Source of the DNA: Bacteroidales bacterium
GTDB lineage: Bacteria > Bacteroidota > Bacteroidia > Bacteroidales > UBA4181
Assembly (NCBI GenBank): GCA_031259205.1
Contig: JAIRLS010000295.1
Coordinates: 1-8,841 of the forward strand
DNA length: 8,841 nt
Direction: 5' to 3'
Shown: positions 1-6,289 of the stretch, piece by piece
Position numbering within the stretch: the first letter of the stretch is position 1
Layout of the letters: each line of letters starts with the position of its first letter
Notes under the pieces: model-generated
Database searches by the model: none
The model's input: the letters and a program-made list of their open reading frames with translations, nothing else
What the model was told of the DNA's origin: nothing
Translations under genes and position numbers: made by a program

Positions 1-79
1 GCGTATGCTGCCCCTCCGCCGTGGTGATACATGCCGTTACGGCCATTATCCACCCGCATGAAACAAAAAACTTTTTCAT
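1..79 (-). CDS. Partial exported protein, N-terminal signal peptide only
   Basis: Reading the minus strand from ATG at 79-77 gives 26 codons open to the window edge. The N terminus is MKKFFVSCGWIMAVTACITT followed by AEGQHT. This is a typical export signal: KK, then a hydrophobic core, then small residues. Two processing modes are possible. VTAC (residues 14-17) fits a lipobox with Cys17 as the lipidated residue, while the TTA before Glu22 could be a signal peptidase I site. The region before the start is A/T-rich, as is usual in this group. A second in-frame ATG (46-44) would lose the charged N terminus, so the first is preferred. Another frame also starts near here (ATG at 59-57), but its product has no signal sequence. 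The mature protein lies outside the window, so no function can be assigned. Confidence 0.68.
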   Translation of the reverse strand, partial: MKKFFVSCGWIMAVTACITTAEGQHT

Positions 80-265
80 TAGCCTCTTTCTTGATAACTT
101 TACAATTTAACAAAAAAAAATCAGGCGGCTAATTTAATCATTTTTAATCAAAACAGTGAAAAATCTTCAATTTATTTGACTAAATTTTTTTGGGGCGCTG
201 TGAAAATATATTCTTCCATAGCGCGAAGGGATATAGAGACGAAAGGTTTTCATCTTTACATTCGT
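80..265. other. AT-rich intergenic stretch, no gene seen
   Basis: This is the upstream region of the minus-strand partial gene. It is very A/T-rich, with a run of nine A at 111-120. I see no TAnnTTTG promoter with a correctly spaced TTTG, and no RNA gene. Towards its right edge it contains the octamer catagcgc (217-224), which recurs at 480-487 on the other side of the dispersed repeat. A short plus-strand ORF runs from here into that repeat, but its peptide is typical of repeat translations and is not a gene. Confidence 0.5.
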
Positions 266-466
266 GTCCTGCGGGACTTTTTTTTAACCACAAAGTCGCA
301 GAAGTAACACAAAGTAAAAAACTATCCACAGATGGCACAGATAAAGAGAAAAAACTTCGTGCCCTTTGTGGTTAAAAAACCACAAAGTTTCACGAAGTTT
401 TTTTTCTTCCGTCAGGCCTTTGTGTTACTTCGTGCCCTTCGTGGTTAAATAAAGTCCCGCAGGGAC
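266..466. repeat. Dispersed repeat island, left copy (201 bp)
   Basis: The element begins with gtcctgcgggac (266-277) and ends with gtcccgcagggac (454-466). The two ends are inverted copies that differ by one base. The interior is made of forward and reverse modules of the aaccacaaag / cttcgtggtt type. The module at 286-315 is the reverse complement of modules at 8496-8525 and 8568-8597 with one mismatch in 30. The final 28 bases (439-466) recur exactly at the end of the right-hand copy (8590-8617). Relative to that copy it carries extra internal sequence, including a tatccacagatggcacag segment near 322. Such aaccacaaag / cacgaag repeats occur in many environmental and gut genomes and are often mistranslated as short proteins. 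It has no coding capacity. It may be a MITE-like or REP-like element, but mobility is not shown. Confidence 0.75.
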
Positions 467-512
467 GTCTTCGCCCTTTCATAGCGCTTCAATAAAATAA
501 TACCCCCTTTTT

Positions 513-549
513 CCCATGAAATGGGGTCAATGACGGCGCCGACCCCTTT
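513..549 (-). terminator. Stem-loop behind the operon, candidate terminator
   Basis: About 40 bases past the stop of the ferric-reductase-like gene, ggggtc (523-528) pairs with gacccc (541-546) around a 12-base loop containing ggcgcc. An alternative short hairpin, cccat (513-517) with atggg (521-525), overlaps it. Position fits an operon terminator, but no clear U-run follows on the minus strand, so the call is weak. Confidence 0.3.
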
Positions 550-587
550 GAATTGAAAATCGACGCAGTCAAATGCACCCTGTACGG

Positions 588-1811
588 TTATTTTGCCTGT
601 TTTTTAGCCGCGTCCCGTTTTGCCTTTCTCAGCCGGAGGTATAAATACGACCCGAAAATCAGGATAAGAGAAACGATATGTATGTACCGTTTTGCTTGCG
701 GACTGACAATGTCCGCAACCACCGCACTTTGCTGGCGTCCGTATCCTGCCGCCGGTGTTGCCGCTTCGGTTTCCCGGTTGCCGCGCCTGTCTGCTGTCTG
801 TACTGCATTGTTATCGCCTCTTTCCGCGCGTTGCTGCAATTCCGGATGGTCGTTACCGGTCGCCGGCGGTACGGCAGCGTTTCTGTCGTCGCGCCTGCCT
901 CTTTCCGCGCGTTGCTCCGGATGGTCGTTGCCGGCCGCCGGCTGTACGGCATTTCTGTCGCCACGTTCGCCGCGTTCTTCGCCACGTTCGCCGCGTTCGC
1001 TACGTCCTTCGCCACGTTCGCCTCCTCCCGTTCGTTGCCGAAATTCCTGATTTTCAGCGTTGCGATTGTCGGGTGCGACTGTCGTTGTTGCGGTTACTTC
1101 AATTGCAGGCCTCGGCATCCCTCCTCTTCCTCCTCTGGGATTCAAGATGGAACCGACCTGTATGCCCATGGAATGGATAAACAGCATGGCATAAAGCACA
1201 TACGACCAGCGCTGAATTTTTTTCCACCGCCGGGCGCCCAGCCATTTGCGCATCACATCGAAAGACGTTATCCAAAGAACGAGAAAGAGAATTGCCATAA
1301 AAAGCCCCAGCATATAAACCGCATTTGAAAAACCGGCTCCGACGCTGCTTCTTACCGCCTCGCCGCTGCCGAAAAAGTAGTCGAACGAGCCGAAAGCCAT
1401 TCGCAGCCGCACCCACGTGTGAATCAGTATGGGAAAACCGGAAATAATGGACAATTCTTTCCGAATCATCATCAATCGTTTTACATACCTGTTTTGCGAA
1501 GGCAAAGCGCCGATATACATAATGATGATGAGCAGCGGAAAGGAAAAGCCCCCTGCGTGGACGTATTCGCGAAGGATGCTGCCGACTGTCGAGCCGCGCG
1601 AAAAGTCGAGGGCGGTTATTCCATACGAGGATAATATCTGCCTCAAAATGAACAGTATTGCGGGTATCGCAAAGACAAAATAATAGATAACCGCATGTTT
1701 TTTGATTGATTTTGCCAGCAGCAGGAAGAGAAGCGTAAGAACAGCCAGCGCCATGAGCAGCGGCGCAAGGGTGTTCAGGAATTGAATGAAATCAAACAAT
1801 AACTTAATCAT
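588..1811 (-). CDS. Ferric-reductase-like haem b membrane protein with disordered repeat segment
   Basis: A 407-aa inner-membrane protein. Residues 1-223 look like the ferric reductase-like transmembrane domain (YedZ/MsrQ, NOX and FRE family), which carries electrons across the membrane on b-type haem. Helices lie near 13-33, 41-61, 89-104, 119-137, 163-183 and 200-222. The stretch GLFMAILFLVLWITS, then WLGARRW, then a helix ending in His213 matches the family pattern. His131 lies in the other expected haem helix. Gln200 sits exactly 13 residues before His213, where MsrQ proteins have a conserved His. Residues 224-370 are low-complexity and charged (ERG repeats, two GNDHPE copies). A seventh helix (377-393) and a basic tail follow. 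The positive-inside rule puts the long segment in the periplasm. There are no FAD or NAD(P) domains, and no msrP neighbour. It is the last gene after the receptor and lipoprotein, 95 bp downstream, so iron reduction after uptake is the likely role. Family is fairly sure; substrate is inferred. Confidence 0.8.
   Translation of the reverse strand: MIKLLFDFIQFLNTLAPLLMALAVLTLLFLLLAKSIKKHAVIYYFVFAIPAILFILRQILSSYGITALDFSRGSTVGSILREYVHAGGFSFPLLIIIMYIGALPSQNRYVKRLMMIRKELSIISGFPILIHTWVRLRMAFGSFDYFFGSGEAVRSSVGAGFSNAVYMLGLFMAILFLVLWITSFDVMRKWLGARRWKKIQRWSYVLYAMLFIHSMGIQVGSILNPRGGRGGMPRPAIEVTATTTVAPDNRNAENQEFRQRTGGGERGEGRSERGERGEERGERGDRNAVQPAAGNDHPEQRAERGRRDDRNAAVPPATGNDHPELQQRAERGDNNAVQTADRRGNRETEAATPAAGYGRQQSAVVADIVSPQAKRYIHIVSLILIFGSYLYLRLRKAKRDAAKKQAK
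821..962. repeat. Imperfect GC-rich tandem repeat inside the reductase-like gene
   Basis: Two imperfect copies start at 821 and 902, both with tttccgcgcgttgct, about 81 bases apart. They encode, in reverse order, two versions of a module with D-R-N-A, then GNDHPE, then RAERG (protein residues about 284-305 and 309-332). A third, degenerate module (333-345) lies next to them. Further c/g-rich ERG-coding repeats continue to about 1030. The repeats account for the low-complexity segment of the protein and are likely prone to copy-number change. Confidence 0.7.
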
Positions 1812-1836
1812 GATGTTTGTATGTTTTTTATGAAAG

Positions 1837-1884
1837 ATGATGTATGACGTGAAGATAAAACGCTTCCTTCACATCATACATCAT
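1837..1884 (-). other. Intra-operon stem-loop between lipoprotein and reductase genes
   Basis: The arms 1837-1854 and 1867-1884 are 18 bp each with a single mismatch (the C at 1848) and a 12-base loop. The structure fills most of the 95-bp gap between the two genes. On the minus strand it is followed by ctttcataaaaaac, not a U-run, so it is not a classical terminator. It may be an mRNA stabiliser or processing site that sets different levels for the upstream and downstream genes. Confidence 0.5.
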
Positions 1885-1906
1885 ACCTGTTCACCGGTTT
1901 ATTCTT

Positions 1907-3445
1907 TTATTCAATGTAGCTTAACCGTCCTATGGCATTCAAACTCGCTGCTCCCCTGATGCTGAGGCCTTTCGTTGCCGCTGCTGTTGCAGGGTCAATG
2001 ATATAGACCGCCGGGTCTACGCCTGTTTCAGCTATCGGGAAATACATTTTACCTTTGTAACCCATCGGTAAACCTGTCCCGGAGATAGCCTCCTTGGAAG
2101 GAATCCCCGTTATCCATTTGAACGTTTTGGCGGCTACATCCACGATGCCGTATTGAGTGGCGGCAGCGGTAGCACCTGTCTCCACTGTATTGTAAATTTC
2201 GAGCATGAAATAGTTGTCGGCAACATGCCAGACTTTCCGGAAATGATACCCCTCCGTCAGTTCTTCAATGTTGAAATAATACGACGAGTTGAAGGCGGTG
2301 GCGTTTTTGTCGATTTTCAAAGCGCCGCAGGGCTTTGTCGTTGTGCTTTCGTATGAACCGGAGAACACATAAACGCTTCCGTCGGCGGCTTTCCCGATTT
2401 GCGAATAGTATTGGGAACGCATCCGTCCCGACGAATAGCTTAACTTGCCGCTTCTGTAAATCCGTTTCAGTTTCAGGTCTTTGTCGAATGCAGCCACCCA
2501 GCAGCTATCGGGATAAGTTATTGTCCCGGAACTTGCTCCGCCGCCCGCGTTCGGATCTTTCGGCTGCGAAACGACCAGCCCCGTGAGAAATTCGCCGTTG
2601 CCCATGTCAACGATACCGGAGAAAGTGGCCTGCTCGCCGTTGCCGGTGATGTTCAGCGTAGGAATCGTTTTTTCCTCCATCGCAAAATTGTTGGTCACAT
2701 CGATAAAATTGACCGTGACGCCGTCCGAACGCTCGGTACCGGCAATAGTTAGTCCGCCAACGGTTGCTAAGGCGTATTTATCGAAATATCCGTAAGATGT
2801 GTGACGCGACGAAATTTGGAAATTCGCCGGCTCATTCAGTGTCAGGTTTTTCGTGAGGCTAATCCCAAGCCCTATTCCGGGGTCTCCCTGCTGATAAATC
2901 AGACCTACGGCAACAGAAGGATTTTCGTTGAAAAACCAACTATGCCCGGTTTGCTCCAGCGTTTTGACATTATCGCTAATTTGCAGTTCTCCCGAAACCA
3001 GGTTGTCTGTCAGCATAATATATGCGGCAGTTTCGCCATTGACCGAAAGAAAGAACGTGCCTGGCGGCTCAGGATCAACAACCGTACCCTGAACTGTTGT
3101 TGCACAATTTGCGGTAAATCCGCCGGATTCGGTAGTAACCGTGATTGTAGCCTCTCCTGCTGCAACTCCGGTAACAAGGCCATTCTCGGTGACCGTAGCG
3201 ATGGAAGTGTTACTACTACTCCACGTCCATTTTTTGTTTGTGGCGTTTTCCGGCGTGATGGTGGCCAGAAGTTGTTCCGTTTCGTTAATCGAAAGAGTAA
3301 GATCACTCCTGTCGAGCGATACGCCTGTAACAGGAATTTCTTTGGTCTCTTTCTCATCTTTATCGCAGGAAATGAGCGATAAAGACAGACATCCGATAAC
3401 TCCTGTTAAAATTACTTTGTTTAAAAATGATTTTTTTGTGTTCAT
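1907..3445 (-). CDS. Surface lipoprotein, Big2 domain plus DUF4374 propeller (XusB-like)
   Basis: A 512-aa lipoprotein. The signal peptide ends in the lipobox LISC with Cys27, followed by DKDEKE. Acidic residues directly after the Cys fit the Bacteroidota signal that sends lipoproteins to the cell surface. Residues about 37-118 form a bacterial Ig-like Big2 domain (ITPENATNKKWTWSSSN, then SIATVTENGLVTGVAAGEAT). A short Pro-rich linker (123-129) leads to residues 130-512, which resemble DUF4374: SGRMRSQYYSQIGKAADGSV (339-358), FSGSYESTTTKPCGALKI (361-378), then FNIEELTEGYHFRKVWH (391-407). The Bacteroides XusB protein, which as I recall belongs to this family, binds enterobactin-type siderophores at the surface and works with a TonB-dependent receptor. 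The receptor gene lies just upstream, 103 bp away, on the same strand. The Big2 domain is probably a stalk holding the propeller away from the membrane. Family assignment is fairly sure; the ligand is inferred from context and homology memory. Confidence 0.83.
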   Translation of the reverse strand: MNTKKSFLNKVILTGVIGCLSLSLISCDKDEKETKEIPVTGVSLDRSDLTLSINETEQLLATITPENATNKKWTWSSSNTSIATVTENGLVTGVAAGEATITVTTESGGFTANCATTVQGTVVDPEPPGTFFLSVNGETAAYIMLTDNLVSGELQISDNVKTLEQTGHSWFFNENPSVAVGLIYQQGDPGIGLGISLTKNLTLNEPANFQISSRHTSYGYFDKYALATVGGLTIAGTERSDGVTVNFIDVTNNFAMEEKTIPTLNITGNGEQATFSGIVDMGNGEFLTGLVVSQPKDPNAGGGASSGTITYPDSCWVAAFDKDLKLKRIYRSGKLSYSSGRMRSQYYSQIGKAADGSVYVFSGSYESTTTKPCGALKIDKNATAFNSSYYFNIEELTEGYHFRKVWHVADNYFMLEIYNTVETGATAAATQYGIVDVAAKTFKWITGIPSKEAISGTGLPMGYKGKMYFPIAETGVDPAVYIIDPATAAATKGLSIRGAASLNAIGRLSYIE

Positions 3446-3466
3446 AAAACTAACTTATTAAAAATG

Positions 3467-3557
3467 ATTACTATTGAAATTACTGTTTAAAATTACTGTT
3501 TAAAAATTACTATTGAAATTATTGTTTAAAATTGACTGTTTAAAATTACTATTTAAA
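3467..3557. repeat. AT-rich degenerate tandem repeat, seven units
   Basis: Seven units of 12-14 bp with the pattern attact(a/g)tt(t/g)aaa fill the gap between the receptor and lipoprotein genes: two attactattgaa units plus variants such as attactgtttaaa, attattgtttaaa and attactatttaaa. The last unit overlaps the stop codon of the receptor gene (3549-3551). No promoter motif is seen in it. It may act as a spacer or mRNA-processing region within the operon; this is inference. Confidence 0.7.
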
Positions 3558-5906
3558 GAAAAAATACCTTATTTTAATCAAAAAGCTTCGTCCGGGTTTT
3601 TGCAGACTGTAATTGTCGTACAATATTTTGTCGGCAAGGTTTCTGACTTCAAACGAGATATTGTATTGTCCGTTATTGAGCGTACAGGTCAGGTTCAAGT
3701 CGTGCGACAACTGTCCGGGAATGATAATATCGCCGCCTTCGCTTTCCCAGTCGCGGAAGAACGAATGTACATACCGCATATTATAGCCGAACGAAAGAAG
3801 GTTCTTTTTCCCCAGCTTGTGTAAATTATAGTTGGCGTCGATATTTCCGAACAGGTACGGCACATTCGGCATACGGTCTTTGTAATAAATCAGTTCGCGG
3901 CCGTAACTGTCATACTGTTCCATATTTCGGATATTCTGAAGCGTCATATTTCCGCCCGCCGAAAAGGTGTTTTTGTAGAAATATCTTGCTTCCCCGTCGA
4001 TACCGAAATTGCGTACCCTCCCGTGGTTGGTATAGAATGCGCCGCCGTAGCGCTGTTCTATTTGCCGCCGGATGTAGTCTTTCGTATTCCGGTAGATGAG
4101 TCCGAAATCCAAATAAACGGCGTGCAGTTTGTTCAGGGTTTTATCATAGCTGAGGTTGAAGTTCAGGTTGTCGCTGTTTTCGGGTTTCAGTCCGGCGTGG
4201 CCGGTTTCCAGTGATTCGTCTCCGAAGAGTTCGTTTTCCGAAGGCAAGCGGTACGACTTTTCAAACGAAGCTTTCATCTGAATCGAAGACAGCAGATAAT
4301 AGGTGGCGGCAATTCCGTAACCGGAGGTGGAAAAAGGTCTTTCCTGTTCTTCATAGACGGTGGAAGAGGATACCGTCGAAACATTTATCGGTCCCCGTAC
4401 CTTCACATCGTAGCGTTTAGCGAAAACCGAAGCGTTCCATTTCTCCGAAGGTTTGAACTTGTACGACAATCCGGCCACGTTTTTGACGTTTGTTCGTCGC
4501 ATAAAGGTAGCGGCAGTGCTGGTTTCCGAGTTGGCGGCGGCGTCCGTAGCCTTGCGGCTGTAGTCGCTAAAGAGGTTGTTCAGCGCGAAGTAATGCTTGT
4601 CGGTGATTCGGTAACTCAGATTGGCGGTGGCATGAAAATTTTGGTTGTCGTATTCGCTCATGGAATATTGCCCTTCTCCCTTAGTCCTTTTCTGCCGGTA
4701 TTCGCCCTTCCAGTTGTACTGCCGCGCCAGCGTATCCATGTTGTTGTTGTGGGAACGGCTGTAGTTTGCCGTCAGGGAGAAATTCAGGTTCGGCGCTATC
4801 AGGTTTCGTTTTTCGTAGTTGAGCGAAGGAATGATATTTTCGGAATTCCGTTCGCGTCCTCCATAAACGATTTTCATCAGGTTGGCATGTTGGATATCCG
4901 CTTTTTCCTGACTCAGCGTAACGCTTAGCAACAAACGGTCAGCCCACGACTTGCGTACAACGCCCGTCCTGAAAATCAGCGCTTCGTTGTGGTAATTGTC
5001 GTGAAACCGCCTGAACCAGTATTCTTCCGACGAATAGCCGTTGGTGCTCAAGTCGAGCAGTTGGCTCTTTACCTTGTAACTGTTGTCGGAATAGTTTTGG
5101 TAAGCGGTAAGCTGGAAAAGAAAGCCGTTTTTGGTGGTATGCCCGGCGTTGAGGTTGGATTTATGGGTATTGAACGAACCGTAGGAATAGGAGGCGTCTA
5201 TGTAGGTGTTGCGCGTTTGGCGGGTAACGATATTGATAGCGCCGCCCAGCGCATCCGCCCCCAGTTCTATCGGCACAACGCCCTTATAAACTTCGATCCG
5301 TTCGGCAAGATGGACAGGGATATTGTTCAGTTGAAACGACGCTCCGAAGCCTTCCATCGGCATACCGTCCATAAATATTTTGATGTGCCGCCCGCTGAAT
5401 CCGTTGAGGGAGATTTGCGTGCGGGAGCCGACGCCGCCCGTTTCCCGTATCTTCACGCCCGAAACCCTGTCAAGTGCATGGGTTAAGCTCATGGATGTGT
5501 TGTGAAGCGGCTTGGCGTCAATAGCGACTACGTTGAACGCCGTCTCGTTCACTTGCCGTGCGGCGCTTTTACCCACCACCATCACCTCGTCCAGTTCCAT
5601 GGCGTCGGTTTTCATAACGAGGTCCAGCGTCTGTTCCCCGCGCAGCGACAGGGGCTGTTCGACAGTGGCGTAGCCCATCGCGCGAACCGTCAAAACATAT
5701 TCTCCGGCAGGGGCTGCGAGGCGAAATTTGCCGTTTGCGTCAGTTAGTACGCCGTAGCGCGTATCCTTAAAAAAGACGGAAGCGTACTCCACCGGCTCGC
5801 CCTCGCTGGAAACGATTCTCCCCGACAATCGGGCGCCGCTTTTCTGGGCAAAAACAGGGGTAATACACAAAACGAAAAAAAAGACCGACCATTTCAAGAC
5901 TTTCAT
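3549..5906 (-). CDS. TonB-dependent outer-membrane receptor, probable ferric-chelate importer
   Basis: A 785-aa outer-membrane receptor. Residues 1-20 are a signal peptide ending in VFA before Gln21. Residues about 26-100 are a CarboxypepD_reg-like domain (GRIVSSEGEPVEYASVFFKD, then TDANGKF and AMGYA), which is common on Bacteroidota receptors. A TonB-box-like DEVMVVGK follows (106-113). The plug domain (about 118-230) shows ALDRVSGVKIRETGG, IFMDGMPMEGFG, then AERIEVYKGVVPIELGADAL and GGAINIVTR. The remainder is the beta-barrel, ending in IKIRYFFFK. The length is that of siderophore-class receptors, clearly shorter than the roughly 1,000-aa SusC glycan transporters, and no SusD gene is present. 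It is the first gene of the set with the DUF4374 lipoprotein and the ferric-reductase-like protein, so uptake of a ferric siderophore or similar chelate is the best guess. The start at 5906 is supported by the signal peptide. Receptor identity is certain; substrate is not. Confidence 0.93.
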   Translation of the reverse strand: MKVLKWSVFFFVLCITPVFAQKSGARLSGRIVSSEGEPVEYASVFFKDTRYGVLTDANGKFRLAAPAGEYVLTVRAMGYATVEQPLSLRGEQTLDLVMKTDAMELDEVMVVGKSAARQVNETAFNVVAIDAKPLHNTSMSLTHALDRVSGVKIRETGGVGSRTQISLNGFSGRHIKIFMDGMPMEGFGASFQLNNIPVHLAERIEVYKGVVPIELGADALGGAINIVTRQTRNTYIDASYSYGSFNTHKSNLNAGHTTKNGFLFQLTAYQNYSDNSYKVKSQLLDLSTNGYSSEEYWFRRFHDNYHNEALIFRTGVVRKSWADRLLLSVTLSQEKADIQHANLMKIVYGGRERNSENIIPSLNYEKRNLIAPNLNFSLTANYSRSHNNNMDTLARQYNWKGEYRQKRTKGEGQYSMSEYDNQNFHATANLSYRITDKHYFALNNLFSDYSRKATDAAANSETSTAATFMRRTNVKNVAGLSYKFKPSEKWNASVFAKRYDVKVRGPINVSTVSSSTVYEEQERPFSTSGYGIAATYYLLSSIQMKASFEKSYRLPSENELFGDESLETGHAGLKPENSDNLNFNLSYDKTLNKLHAVYLDFGLIYRNTKDYIRRQIEQRYGGAFYTNHGRVRNFGIDGEARYFYKNTFSAGGNMTLQNIRNMEQYDSYGRELIYYKDRMPNVPYLFGNIDANYNLHKLGKKNLLSFGYNMRYVHSFFRDWESEGGDIIIPGQLSHDLNLTCTLNNGQYNISFEVRNLADKILYDNYSLQKPGRSFLIKIRYFFFK

Positions 5907-5978
5907 GATATTTCAACACATTTATAACGGCAAAACAACGCTCAAGAAACGGATGCTCCACAGCATGTTTTGCGGATG

Positions 5979-6010
5979 CAAAGGTCTTCACAAATTAAAA
6001 CCGGTGCAAT
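5979..6010 (-). promoter_or_regulatory. Candidate promoter of the receptor operon
   Basis: On the minus strand ATTG (6010-6007) is followed after 20 bases by GACCTTTG (5986-5979). Each element differs by one base from the Bacteroidales consensus TTTG and TAnnTTTG. Transcription would start near 5972 and leave a leader of about 65 bases. The upstream element overlaps the outer end of the perfect inverted repeat, as expected if a regulator binds there. Both matches are imperfect, so the call is tentative. Confidence 0.3.
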
Positions 6011-6060
6011 ACTTAAAAGTAGGTATTTTTCTCCCTAAAAATACCTACTTTTAAGTATTG
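6007..6060. promoter_or_regulatory. Perfect 24-bp inverted repeat upstream of the receptor operon
   Basis: The arms 6007-6030 and 6037-6060 are exact reverse complements, 24 of 24 bases, around the 6-base loop ctccct. Each arm contains acttaaaagtaggtattttt. The repeat lies 100 bp upstream of the receptor start and about 73 bp past the 3' end of tRNA-Gly on the same strand. It could be a regulator-binding site, a transcript hairpin ending tRNA read-through, or both. No U-run follows directly on the minus strand, so a simple intrinsic terminator is not the best fit. Confidence 0.85.
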
Positions 6061-6133
6061 TTTTCAATTATATTTTTTTTATGACAGTAAGCGGCGTTGA
6101 TTTTTTGTTTTGCCTTTTTTTCGATTTGCGGCG

Positions 6134-6206
6134 AGCGGAAAACGAGGTTCGAACTCGCGACCCTCAGCTTGGGAAGCTGATGCTCTACCGACTGAGCTAT
6201 TTCCGC
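6134..6206 (-). tRNA. tRNA-Gly (anticodon CCC)
   Basis: A 73-base cloverleaf on the minus strand. The acceptor stem GCGGAAA pairs with TTTCCGC. The D arm is GCTC / GAGC with loop AGTCGGTA. The anticodon stem TCAGC / GCTGA carries the loop TTCCCAA, giving anticodon CCC (codon GGG, Gly). The T arm is GCGAG, TTCGAAC, CTCGT with one G-U pair. The discriminator base is T, as usual for bacterial tRNA-Gly. The 3' CCA is not encoded. Confidence 0.96.
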
Positions 6207-6218
6207 TTGTTTTGGGGA

Positions 6219-6249
6219 CAAAGATAATCAATAGAATCGAAGGGACAAA
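6219..6249 (-). promoter_or_regulatory. Bacteroidales-type promoter of tRNA-Gly
   Basis: On the minus strand TTTG (6249-6246) and TATCTTTG (6226-6219) are separated by exactly 19 bases, a full match to the -33 TTTG / -7 TAnnTTTG consensus of Bacteroides. The -7 element ends 12 bases before the tRNA 5' end, so initiation would leave only a short leader for RNase P to remove. This also supports placing the genome in Bacteroidota. Confidence 0.8.
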
Positions 6250-6289
6250 TATTTTTTTCTTTTTCGCAAAAAAATCCGTTCTTTGTCAA

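Noticed and set aside
190..375. 61-aa plus-strand ORF
   Set aside because: Its second half translates the dispersed repeat (NHKVAEVTQSKK), a peptide type that recurs at the right copy. There is no start-site context and no protein-like composition.
553..1328. Several long plus-strand ORFs (165, 216 and 141 aa) rich in Arg, Ser, Cys and Phe
   Set aside because: They are antisense to the GC-rich repeat segment of the reductase-like gene, which has helices and family motifs in its own frame. The antisense peptides are low-complexity only.
659..1416. Minus-strand ORFs of 118 and 105 aa in alternative frames of the reductase-like gene
   Set aside because: Considered as signs of a frameshift, but the main frame is continuous from signal anchor to basic tail, so no frameshift is needed.
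588..1811. MsrQ (methionine sulfoxide reductase subunit)
   Set aside because: The core domain is related, but there is no msrP gene beside it, a conserved His is Gln, and the neighbours are iron-uptake genes. A separate ferric-reductase-like role is more likely.
2801..3382. 193-aa plus-strand ORF
   Set aside because: It lies wholly antisense to the lipoprotein gene, Cys/Arg-rich, with no recognisable motif.
4989..5486. 165-aa plus-strand ORF
   Set aside because: Antisense shadow of the receptor plug and early barrel region.
3549..5906. SusC-type glycan transporter
   Set aside because: At 785 aa it is too short, and the partner lipoprotein has Big2 and DUF4374 features, not SusD features.
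6134..6206. tRNA-Gly as an integration site of a mobile island
   Set aside because: No integrase, no duplicated tRNA 3' end and no phage or conjugation genes are seen in the window.
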